45,174 nt of DNA from NCBI GenBank assembly GCA_001829005.1, contig MIAG01000005.1:1-45174 (forward strand). Direction: 5' to 3'. Under the pieces are notes generated by a model, which saw only the letters and a program-made list of their open reading frames with translations, made no database searches and had not been told where the DNA came from. Within the stretch, counting starts at the first letter, position 1, and every line of letters starts with the position of its first letter. Below are positions 6,394 to 13,651 of the stretch, one piece after another. The stretch comes from Sphingobacteriia bacterium RIFOXYC2_FULL_35_18. GTDB lineage: Bacteria; Bacteroidota; Bacteroidia; Chitinophagales; Chitinophagaceae. The position numbers were made by a program, and so were the translations under genes.

Positions 6394-6560
6394 TATGCCT
6401 AACATTGGCTTTTCAAAAGTTATACTTCAGCTATAGCCATTAAACTTTTGGTAATGCTGATCAACTTCAGTAATTTGGCATTAACTAATCTTGTTCCCGC
6501 CTTGCGGGACGGCCAAGCCAGCAGCAGGAACTATCCTTCCCCACCCTGCGCCATGCAATT
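6394..6560 (+). repeat. attC-like dyad repeat E8 (type A), right end unresolved
   Basis: The left box is GCCTAAC (6397-6403), the perfect 7-base complement of GTTAGGC in E7. CTTCAGTAATTTGGC is at 6465-6479. A perfect hairpin TCCCGC-CTT-GCGGGA lies at 6495-6509, followed by GGCCAAGCCAGCAGCAGGAA. No clear GTT box was found before the next gene, so the right boundary is approximate. Confidence 0.7.
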
Positions 6561-6593
6561 GAACACTTCACTAACAAAGCCACCCAAAAATAA

Positions 6594-7457
6594 ATGGAAG
6601 ACAATACAGGTAAAGAAAATTTAGAGAATCCCACAAACAATCAACCGGAAAAATCTCCTCACGAAATTATCCCTACTATTGACACAAAGTCGATTAACCT
6701 AAATCAAGAAACTGAAAATATGGAAGTACATCATCATGCAAATCACGAAGTAAGGAAAAACTGGAAATCGTATTTCTGGGAATTTTTAATGTTGTTTCTT
6801 GCAGTTTTTTGTGGTTTTTTGGCAGAATGGCAGTTAGAGCATGTTATTGAACATAGTAGAGAAAAAGAATTTATTAATTCCATGATAGAAGATGCTCAAA
6901 TTGATACAGCTAACATTAATAAAGCAATAAATGAAAACAAAATGGCTTTGCTTTATATTGACTCACTTATGGCGGTTTGTTTCAACTACGAAAATCAAAA
7001 GACAAATGATTATGAAATATATCAATTTTACAGGAGAACTATTAGTTCTATAAATTTTCTAAAGCCAACAGAAAGAACATTGCTACAGTTAAAAAACGCT
7101 GGTGGTATGCGTTTAATACGAAAAAAAGTCGCTGCTGATATCATAATTTTTTATGACGGAATAGAAAAAGACGTTCAATCTCAACAAGAAAATGTAGACA
7201 AACTAGTATACGATTATATCACTGCTTCATTTGAATTTTTTAATTTTAAATATTTGAATCCTGGGACTTATATTGGGGTATCACCTGAAGCTAAACTCTT
7301 AAACCACAATAATTTAAAATTGACATATTTTGGAAATAAATTAGCTGCTTTTGGTGGAACATTTGCTAATTACAATTTCAAATTACAGGAAATGAAAGAA
7401 AATGCAGTAATGTTAATCAATACCTTGCGTGAAGAGTATCATTTAATTGATAAGTAA
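6594..7457 (+). CDS. single-pass membrane protein of an uncharacterised Bacteroidota family
   Basis: The 287-aa protein has a polar N-terminus, a His-rich MEVHHHANHE segment, then one membrane helix in KSYFWEFLMLFLAVFCGFLA and a coiled, charged C-terminal region (about 75-287) with long helices. I recall many Bacteroidota hypothetical proteins with this layout (HHH, W-x-x-Y-F-W-E-F-L-M-L-F-L-A-V-F-C-G-F-L-A-E); no function is known to me. Family members usually begin at the MEVHHH methionine (codon 43, about 6720), so the 42 residues before it may be an extension or a start error. The orientation suggests most of the protein lies on one side of the inner membrane. It is the sole cargo between E8 and E9. 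Confidence 0.7.
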   Translation: MEDNTGKENLENPTNNQPEKSPHEIIPTIDTKSINLNQETENMEVHHHANHEVRKNWKSYFWEFLMLFLAVFCGFLAEWQLEHVIEHSREKEFINSMIEDAQIDTANINKAINENKMALLYIDSLMAVCFNYENQKTNDYEIYQFYRRTISSINFLKPTERTLLQLKNAGGMRLIRKKVAADIIIFYDGIEKDVQSQQENVDKLVYDYITASFEFFNFKYLNPGTYIGVSPEAKLLNHNNLKLTYFGNKLAAFGGTFANYNFKLQEMKENAVMLINTLREEYHLIDK

Positions 7458-7469
7458 AAAATTACAAAC

Positions 7470-7552
7470 GCATAATGCATATGAAAGGGTTTGCCGCAAT
7501 GCTGTCGGACGGAATAAAAATTCTACCAGTAGTAATACCTGCCAGTTAGCTG
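7470..7552 (+). repeat. short attC-like repeat E9
   Basis: The stretch from CGCATAATGC (about 7470) to GTTAGCTG (7545-7552) lies between two cassette genes. It has the expected end boxes, and GGGTTTGCCGCAATGCTGTCGG is weakly like the type A left end. The internal CTTCAGTAATTTGGC block is absent, so it is either a shorter type or a deleted copy. Confidence 0.35.
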
Positions 7553-7574
7553 AAATTTTTCAACCTCAACAATT

Positions 7575-8441
7575 ATGAAATTTATATTTCTAATTATCAG
7601 TTTTTCTATTAGTGCAGATGTTTTTAGTCAAGACACTTGTATTACTTCTGTAAATTATGGACAAAACATTCCTGCTGGAAAGTTTGCCCAGGTCAATAAT
7701 ATTAAAATGTATTATGAAACCTATGGAGATTCATCTAGGCAACCCCTGTTACTTATTCACGGAAATGGTGGCTATATAAATGCGGAAAGGTGTCAGATAG
7801 AATATTTTAGAAGCAAATATTATGTGATTATTGCAGATAGTAGATTTCAAGGCAAGTCTGACAATGGGAACGAGGAACTTACTTTCGATTTACTGGCAAA
7901 AGACTATAACGCCCTTCTTAATTATTTAAAAATTGATTCAGCTTACATTATAGGTCAAAGTGACGGCGGTATTATTGGATTAATGATGGCCATTCAGTAT
8001 CCGAACAAAGTAAAGAAACTTGTTGCTACCTCTGCTAATATACGTCCTGATTCAAATGCACTCTATCGTTGGGTTATTGTTGATATGGAAAAAACGATTA
8101 AGCAAATGGAGGATAAGATTGCAAGAGGGGATACTTCGAATGAAACTTTACGAAATTTAACTGTTACCAATCTTGACTACAAATATCCTAACATAAAAAA
8201 TGTGGAATTATTAAAAATTAAAGCTGAGGTACTTATGATGGCAGGCGATGCTGATATGATCAAATTGGAACACATTGTAGAAATGTATCAAAATATTCCA
8301 AAATCGCAATTGTTTATAATGCCCGGAGCCACACATTTTATGTTAAGAAGTGAACACTCCCTATTTAACCAGATTGTTGAACGGTTTTTAAATAATCCTT
8401 TTAAAAGACCTACAACTAAAGCAATTATAGTTGGGGAATAA
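7575..8441 (+). CDS. secreted alpha/beta-fold hydrolase
   Basis: The 288-aa protein has a signal peptide (MKFIFLIISFSISADVFSQ) and an intact alpha/beta hydrolase domain. It has LLIHGNGGY for the oxyanion region, GQSDGG with nucleophile Ser129, an acid Asp in MMAGDADMI, and a His in PGATHFM. Sequence style (YYETYGDSSRQPLLLIHG) is that of the large general alpha/beta hydrolase group, which includes esterases, lactonases and haloperoxidase-like enzymes; the substrate cannot be read from sequence. It should act in the periplasm. It is the last gene of the cassette region, starting 23 bases after the GTT box of E9. It is unrelated in detail to the esterase at 3565. Confidence 0.85.
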   Translation: MKFIFLIISFSISADVFSQDTCITSVNYGQNIPAGKFAQVNNIKMYYETYGDSSRQPLLLIHGNGGYINAERCQIEYFRSKYYVIIADSRFQGKSDNGNEELTFDLLAKDYNALLNYLKIDSAYIIGQSDGGIIGLMMAIQYPNKVKKLVATSANIRPDSNALYRWVIVDMEKTIKQMEDKIARGDTSNETLRNLTVTNLDYKYPNIKNVELLKIKAEVLMMAGDADMIKLEHIVEMYQNIPKSQLFIMPGATHFMLRSEHSLFNQIVERFLNNPFKRPTTKAIIVGE

Positions 8442-8503
8442 ACTGAACCCAATAATTAAGCTTTCATTGCACCTGATACTGATTTAATATTTATGTTATT
8501 TCT

Positions 8504-8572
8504 ATGCAAAAAATATTTTTGGCTTTTTTATTTTCATATGGGCAAAAGAGTAATAGACTAATTAAATACTAA
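8504..8572 (+). pseudogene. possible signal-peptide stub
   Basis: A 22-codon frame MQKIFLAFLFSYGQ... looks like the start of an exported protein, with nothing following before the terminator at 8586. It resembles the stub at 1264 in being a leader without a body. It may be chance. The rest of 8442-8655 holds only the terminator. Confidence 0.2.
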
Positions 8573-8585
8573 TCTTTACCACAAA

Positions 8586-8613
8586 AAAGCCCGACCAATA
8601 ATAGTCGGGCTTT
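8586..8613. terminator. hairpin terminator between cassette region and citrate synthase
   Basis: AAAGCCCGAC (8586-8595) pairs perfectly with GTCGGGCTTT (8604-8613) across an 8-base loop. On the - strand it is followed by a T-run, so it should end citrate synthase transcription about 40 bases past its stop. It can also stop + strand transcription from the cassette region. Confidence 0.85.
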
Positions 8614-8655
8614 GTATCAATATTTCTTAACAGCATCTGCTGCTCAACAACCAAT

Positions 8656-9978
8656 TTACTCCCAAATCTGATCTTTTCCTTCTAACCATAATTTTACAGA
8701 CTCGGTGGTAACGCTCTTTGGACGCTCCAATGGAGAACCTAAGGCTCTATCCCAACATAAGCTGGCCATTACTCCTAACGCACGGCTAACGGCAAATAAT
8801 ACAGTATAGAACTCATACTCTACAAATCCGTAGTGTACCAATAATGCTCCACTATGTGCGTCCACATTCGGCCATGGATTTTTAATTTTACCCAATGATT
8901 GTAAAATAGGTGGTACTGTTTCATAAATATTCCAAACGGTATTCACCAATTTATCATCGGGCATATGCTTTTTACCAAACTCCATTTGTGCAGTAAATCT
9001 TGGATCAGTCTTACGCAGAACTGCGTGTCCATAACCTGGAACTACTTTACCAGATGTAAGCGTATCTTGAACATATTGTGCAATCTGTTCTTTGCTAGGA
9101 CTATCAGTGCCTAGTTGCTCTTGCATTTCAAAAATCCACTTAATTACTTCTTGATTAGCCAATCCATGTAATGGACCTGCTAATCCGTTCATTCCTGCTG
9201 CATAACTTAAGAATGGATCGCTTAATGCAGAACCTACTAAATGGGTGGTATGTGCTGAAACGTTTCCTCCTTCATGATCTGCGTGGATGGTCATGTACAA
9301 GCGCATCAACTCCTTAAAGCTTTCATCGTCGTATCCCATCATATGAGCAAAGTTGCCTGCCCAATCTAACAAACCATTGGGTTGAATATGATCGTTGTTC
9401 TTATACTTTCTTCTATAGATATAAGCAGCAATTCTTGGCAAACGTGCAATCAAATCCATTGCATCGTCGTAAGTAGCATTCCAATAGTCTTTTTTATTCA
9501 TTCCCTTGGAATACTCTTTAGCAAAATTACTTTCCGTTTGTAATGCCATCACCCCTACCACAAACATGGTCATTGGGTGTGTGCTCAACGGCAATGCATC
9601 AATGGTTGCAAATACATGGTTGGGTACATGACTTCTGCGCTGCCATACACTAGTAATATGGTTGGCTTCTTCTTCTGTTGGCAAGTCTCCTACCAACATC
9701 AAATGGAATAATCCTTCTGGCAAAGGCTCTCCGCCATTAGGTGCCTTGGGCAATTTTTGTTGTAATTCTGGAATAGAATGTCCGCGGAAGCGAATACCAT
9801 CTTGGGCATCTAATAAGCTGGTCTCGGTAACCAAACCTGTAATACCACGCATTCCTTGGTATATCTGGGCCAGGGTTACTTCCCCTACTTTTTTATTTCC
9901 GTGTTCCTTAATAATTGATTTTATCTCGGCACTGGCTATATCAGCCTTTGCTTTAAACCTGTCTTTGATTATTCCCAT
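8656..9978 (-). CDS. gltA: citrate synthase, eukaryotic (mitochondrial) type
   Basis: This enzyme condenses oxaloacetate and acetyl-CoA to citrate in the TCA cycle. The 440-aa sequence matches the type I citrate synthase of animal mitochondria more closely than the usual E. coli-like form. It has GLAGPLHGLANQEV (His271), SGKVVPGYGHAVLRKTDPR (His318), and KNPWPNVDAHSG (Asp373). These three residues correspond to the His274/His320/Asp375 catalytic triad of pig citrate synthase. There is no mitochondrial-type leader: the protein starts MGIIKDRFKAKADIAS. It is transcribed alone and ends in a strong hairpin. Type I forms of this kind are known in some Bacteroidota, so this is more likely lineage-typical than a recent transfer. 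The symbol follows common bacterial usage. Confidence 0.95.
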   Translation of the reverse strand: MGIIKDRFKAKADIASAEIKSIIKEHGNKKVGEVTLAQIYQGMRGITGLVTETSLLDAQDGIRFRGHSIPELQQKLPKAPNGGEPLPEGLFHLMLVGDLPTEEEANHITSVWQRRSHVPNHVFATIDALPLSTHPMTMFVVGVMALQTESNFAKEYSKGMNKKDYWNATYDDAMDLIARLPRIAAYIYRRKYKNNDHIQPNGLLDWAGNFAHMMGYDDESFKELMRLYMTIHADHEGGNVSAHTTHLVGSALSDPFLSYAAGMNGLAGPLHGLANQEVIKWIFEMQEQLGTDSPSKEQIAQYVQDTLTSGKVVPGYGHAVLRKTDPRFTAQMEFGKKHMPDDKLVNTVWNIYETVPPILQSLGKIKNPWPNVDAHSGALLVHYGFVEYEFYTVLFAVSRALGVMASLCWDRALGSPLERPKSVTTESVKLWLEGKDQIWE

Positions 9979-10075
9979 GGCAATCTATTGTTAGATAATC
10001 TAATATTTCAAAGGTAATTGAAGTTGCAGCTACAACAAAATCAATGCCAGTCTTCTTGCAAAATTTCACAAATAA

Positions 10076-11167
10076 TTATTTTGGTGCCGTTCTGTATAGA
10101 TATACTACAACTATTAGGAATATCATATTAGGAATCCAGGCTGCCATTAATGGGGGCAAATTACCTTTAGTAGAAAATATAGTAGAGAATCGATCGGTGA
10201 TAATGAACAATGCTGCTGTTACAAAACCAACGGCCAAATGCACCCCACTTCCTCCCCTAACTTTTCTTCCCGCTACTATAGCACCAATTAAAGTCAACAA
10301 AATTACTGTTACACAAGTAGCGTCTCGCCTGTATCGCTCAACTTTCAAACTATTCAAGCCCTCCGATCCCCTTAATTCTTCCAATGCAATAAATCGGGTT
10401 AATTCCGGGGTGGTTAATTTGTCTTTGGTGTATTTATCGCGCGTTAAGTCGGATGGTTTAAAATTGAAATTCATTAATCGAGTGGTTTCATTTACCACCA
10501 TCTCTTGCATGGGTTTCAATTTCCGATCTAATAACACATCCAACTTCCATTTTTTACTGGCCGTATCCCAAATAATGGATTCTGCTCTTAGGTTTTCAGT
10601 TACCTTATTGTCTTTTACAGTGTACAAAAATACTGGACCACCTCTTTTTACCAGCGTATCATAATAATGAATGCCAGCGTAAGTAAATGAATCTATGCGC
10701 AAATAAATATGATTCGACTGACCCAATAACGCGTTGTAACTAGAATTGGCATCTATGTATTTTGCTTCAAAATTACCGCGCAATACATTGGCCTTGGGTA
10801 CCACATACTGATTAGCAAACCACAATAAAGTAGCCATTAAAAATCCTCCAATCCAATAAGGTCTTAACCACCTTGAATACCCTGTACCGCTGGCAAGTAT
10901 TGCCACTATTTCACTATTACCCGCCATTTTAGAAGTGAAAAAAATCACAGCAATAAAAACAAATAAAGGAAATAAGAGGGCAATAATATGTGGAATAAAT
11001 CCAGCGTAATAGTCGGTTATAATCCGCCTGAAACCCAACTGTGAACGCACAAAGTCATCGGTCTTTTCGCTTACATCTACCACAATAGCAATAACAGCAA
11101 AAAGAAATATAGCAAAGAAGAAAGTAGTGAGGAATTTTTTGAGTATGTACCAATCAAGCTTCTTCAT
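10076..11167 (-). CDS. LptF/LptG-family permease (YjgP/YjgQ)
   Basis: This is one of the two related inner-membrane permeases that, with LptB and LptC, extract lipopolysaccharide from the inner membrane. The 363-aa product has the family layout: an N-terminal helix (LKKFLTTFFFAIFLFAVIAIVV), two more helices around residues 50-115, a large periplasmic beta-jellyroll (about 120-260), and three C-terminal helices (CVTVILLTLIGAIVAGRKV, LAVGFVTAALFIITD, MAAWIPNMIFLIVVVYLY). I chose the start at MKKLDWYIL (11167) rather than the ORF's first Met 15 codons upstream, because LptF/G proteins begin at this motif. LptF and LptG cannot be told apart here. Confidence 0.88.
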   Translation of the reverse strand: MKKLDWYILKKFLTTFFFAIFLFAVIAIVVDVSEKTDDFVRSQLGFRRIITDYYAGFIPHIIALLFPLFVFIAVIFFTSKMAGNSEIVAILASGTGYSRWLRPYWIGGFLMATLLWFANQYVVPKANVLRGNFEAKYIDANSSYNALLGQSNHIYLRIDSFTYAGIHYYDTLVKRGGPVFLYTVKDNKVTENLRAESIIWDTASKKWKLDVLLDRKLKPMQEMVVNETTRLMNFNFKPSDLTRDKYTKDKLTTPELTRFIALEELRGSEGLNSLKVERYRRDATCVTVILLTLIGAIVAGRKVRGGSGVHLAVGFVTAALFIITDRFSTIFSTKGNLPPLMAAWIPNMIFLIVVVYLYRTAPK

Positions 11168-11349
11168 TAACTCAAAGATAGAAAAATACATCCATGAAAA
11201 TGGATGTATCAATTTTAGGGCTTCAGAGGTAGCGGATTAGTAAGTAATGCTAATCTACCACTGAATTTGCAACACTGAATACAATTAGTATATAAGTGAA
11301 TAAATATAAATTTAGTTTGCGCTTATCCACATGCTGTTTTCCAAGGGGA

Positions 11350-12489
11350 TTATAATCGCCGCTTTAGTATCTCCAACATTTCTTTCTTCCAACTGCTGAA
11401 TGTATTGTCTAGAATATGCTTTCTTGCTTCACCTACCAACCATAAATAAAAACTTAAGTTATGTATGCTGGCGATTTGTAATCCTAAAATTTCCTCAGCT
11501 ACAAATAAATGACGCAAATATGCTTTAGTATAATACTGGCTGGTTTCAGAAGGCAGCCCAGGATCAATAGGGCTAAAGTCTTTGTACCATTTTTTATTTC
11601 GGATATTGATAACGCCTTGTGTAGTAAACAACATGCCGTTTCTACCATTGCGGGTGGGCATTACACAATCAAACATATCAATACCTAAATCAATACACTC
11701 CAATAAATTCCATGGAGTTCCTACACCCATTAAATAACGAGGTTTATCTAAAGGCAAGTGCTCTGTACACAATGCAGTAAATTCATACATCATGTCTTCG
11801 GGCTCTCCTACACTTAATCCTCCTATGGCATTACCCACGGCACCACGGGAAGCAATAAATTCACAAGAAGCTTTTCGCAAATCTTTATAGGTACTCCCTT
11901 GAACTATGGGAAATAAATTTTGTGTATATCCATATTTGTCAGGTGTTTCAGCCAATCGAGCAATACACCTATTTAACCAACGATGGGTTAACTCCATGCT
12001 TTTTTTGGCATATTCATATGTACTTGGATAGGGAGGACATTCGTCGAATGCCATGATGATATCGGCGCCAATACTTCGTTGAATATCCATTACCGACTCA
12101 GGAGAAAACAAGTGCTTGCTTCCATCAATATGAGACTGAAATATTACTCCCTCTTCCTTAATTTTTCTATTGGCTGCCAAAGAAAAAACCTGGTATCCAC
12201 CGCTGTCCGTTAAGATGGGGCGATCCCATCCATTGAAACGGTGCAATCCCCCCGCAGCTTCCAACACTTCTGTTCCAGGTCTTAAATATAAATGATAGGT
12301 ATTGCCTAAAATAATCTGCGCTTGTACATCCAACTTCAATTGCTGTTGGGTTACTGCTTTTACCGATCCTACGGTGCCTACTGGCATGAAGATGGGCGTT
12401 TGAATGGTTCCATGGTCTGTTTCAATAACACCCGCCCTTGCTGCGGATCCATTTGCGGTATTGTTTAGTGTAAAACTTAGTGCGGCCAT
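11350..12489 (-). CDS. tgt: tRNA-guanine transglycosylase (queuine tRNA-ribosyltransferase)
   Basis: Tgt exchanges guanine-34 in tRNAs with GUN anticodons for preQ1 during queuosine synthesis. The 379-aa protein has the usual length and landmarks: LTDSGGYQVFSL with Asp95, FDECPPYP with Asp149, GGLSVGEP, and the nucleophile Asp274 in MFDCVMPTRNGR. The zinc site is unusual. Where most bacterial Tgt proteins have CxCxxC before AYLRHL, this one reads DPGLPSETSQYYTKAYLRHL, so all three cysteine positions (312, 314, 317) are replaced, while the fourth-ligand His (343, in SIHNL) remains. The DNA confirms the substitutions. The enzyme may fold without zinc. Its start lies four bases from a TACTTTTG promoter element. 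Confidence 0.93.
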   Translation of the reverse strand: MAALSFTLNNTANGSAARAGVIETDHGTIQTPIFMPVGTVGSVKAVTQQQLKLDVQAQIILGNTYHLYLRPGTEVLEAAGGLHRFNGWDRPILTDSGGYQVFSLAANRKIKEEGVIFQSHIDGSKHLFSPESVMDIQRSIGADIIMAFDECPPYPSTYEYAKKSMELTHRWLNRCIARLAETPDKYGYTQNLFPIVQGSTYKDLRKASCEFIASRGAVGNAIGGLSVGEPEDMMYEFTALCTEHLPLDKPRYLMGVGTPWNLLECIDLGIDMFDCVMPTRNGRNGMLFTTQGVINIRNKKWYKDFSPIDPGLPSETSQYYTKAYLRHLFVAEEILGLQIASIHNLSFYLWLVGEARKHILDNTFSSWKKEMLEILKRRL

Positions 12490-12493
12490 GCTG

Positions 12494-12501
12494 CAAAAGT
12501 A
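12494..12501 (-). promoter_or_regulatory. -7 element (TAnnTTTG) of tgt
   Basis: On the - strand the sequence reads TACTTTTG, a perfect match to the Bacteroidota -7 consensus TAnnTTTG, and the tgt ATG begins four bases later. Such spacing implies transcription starting at or very near the ATG, that is a leaderless mRNA. No good -33 TTG is visible. Confidence 0.55.
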
Positions 12502-12514
12502 GTGGTCTTTGCCC

Positions 12515-12522
12515 TATTTTTG
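12515..12522 (+). promoter_or_regulatory. -7 element (TAnnTTTG) of the glycosyltransferase gene
   Basis: TATTTTTG on the + strand matches TAnnTTTG and lies four bases before ATG 12527, mirroring the tgt promoter in the same 37-base gap. A leaderless transcript is implied. Confidence 0.5.
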
Positions 12523-12526
12523 CGGC

Positions 12527-13651
12527 ATGATCATACCCGCTATTGTCTGGACCATTTGTTTCGGACTTTTCTGTACTGTTATAGCTATACAGGTTTTTTA
12601 TTACCTGTATTTCTTTAGAAGAATGGCTTATTATAAAGCAACTGAAAAAGAAACTTCAGTTGAACATCCTGTTTCGGTGATTATTTGCGCACGCGACGAA
12701 GCCCATAATTTGGTAAAAAATTTACCTGGAGTGCTGGTACAAGATTATGCCACCACACACGAAGTGGTTTTGGTAAACGACAACTCTACCGACGAAAGTA
12801 AATATGTGATTGACGAGTTCAGGCGCTCTTTTAAGAACCTAAATATGATAGAACTTACCCAAGAAGCTAAAATGATTAGTGGTAAGAAATTTCCTTTATC
12901 TATGGGGATTAAAAGTGCTAAGTATGAAATTGTCCTATTAACGGATGCAGACTGTGTTCCGGCATCGGAAAACTGGATAAAAAAAATGCAAGGAGCATAT
13001 GAAGATGAAACAGAAATTGTATTGGGTTATGGAGCTTACCACAAGAAACCTGGTTTGCTAAATAAACTGATTCGTTTTGAAACTTTCCACACTGCTTTAC
13101 AATATTTCTCTTATGCGTTGGCAGGCAAACCCTATATGGGTGTTGGTAGAAACTTAAGTTATAAAAAAGAAATTTTCTTTAAAAACAAAGGCTTCTCTTC
13201 CATTAATCAAATACCAAGTGGAGACGATGATTTGTTCATTAACCAAGTAGCAACAGCTGATAATACTGCCATCCTATTAGACCACGATACGCATACCCTT
13301 AGCGATGCTAAAAATAGTTGGGGAGAGTGGATGACACAAAAATATCGTCACTATTCAACAGGAAAATATTATAAACCAATTCACCAATTTTTATTGGGAT
13401 TGTATTCGTTTTCTTTATTCTTGGTCTACCCATTATTGGTGTTGAGCATTTTATTTTTCAATTGGCAATTGGCCGTTGGCGTTTTTGCACTTCGCTTTAT
13501 TGTACAAGCTATTGTATTGTATAAAGGCATGAACAAACTGAATGAGAAAGACTTATATCCTTGGTTCTTGTTCTTAGATATCTGGATGTTTTTTTATTAC
13601 CTATTTACTGTACCTGCTATATGGAAAGCGCCCCGCAAAAACTGGAACTAA
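12527..13651 (+). CDS. family 2 glycosyltransferase with membrane helices
   Basis: The 374-aa protein has an N-terminal membrane helix, then a GT2 domain: VSVIICARDEAHNL, QDYATTHEVVLVNDNSTDES, and LLTDADCVPAS with the DxD-like nucleotide-sugar motif. Further on come DDDLFINQ and WMTQKYRHYSTG, a Q(x)2RH-like acceptor motif. C-terminal helices (FLLGLYSFSLFLVYPLLVL, LAVGVFALRFIVQAIVLY, WFLFLDIWMFFYYLFTVPAI) complete a processive-type topology. It transfers a sugar to a lipid or growing glycan at the inner membrane; substrate unknown. I chose ATG 12527 because the TTG at 12509 lies upstream of the promoter element. It overlaps rsmG by 31 bases. Confidence 0.85.
   Translation: MIIPAIVWTICFGLFCTVIAIQVFYYLYFFRRMAYYKATEKETSVEHPVSVIICARDEAHNLVKNLPGVLVQDYATTHEVVLVNDNSTDESKYVIDEFRRSFKNLNMIELTQEAKMISGKKFPLSMGIKSAKYEIVLLTDADCVPASENWIKKMQGAYEDETEIVLGYGAYHKKPGLLNKLIRFETFHTALQYFSYALAGKPYMGVGRNLSYKKEIFFKNKGFSSINQIPSGDDDLFINQVATADNTAILLDHDTHTLSDAKNSWGEWMTQKYRHYSTGKYYKPIHQFLLGLYSFSLFLVYPLLVLSILFFNWQLAVGVFALRFIVQAIVLYKGMNKLNEKDLYPWFLFLDIWMFFYYLFTVPAIWKAPRKNWN

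Noticed and set aside
129..7552. CRISPR array
   Set aside because: Repeats are 80-210 bp, irregularly spaced by whole genes and divergent, unlike CRISPR direct repeats; no cas gene is visible.
1..8600. Insertion sequence or transposon
   Set aside because: No transposase, no short target-site duplications and no terminal inverted repeats around a transposase gene were seen; the dyads lie between genes instead.
10044..10664. 206-codon + strand open frame
   Set aside because: It lies antisense within the LptF/LptG gene, whose protein is clearly recognisable; the + strand product has no family resemblance.
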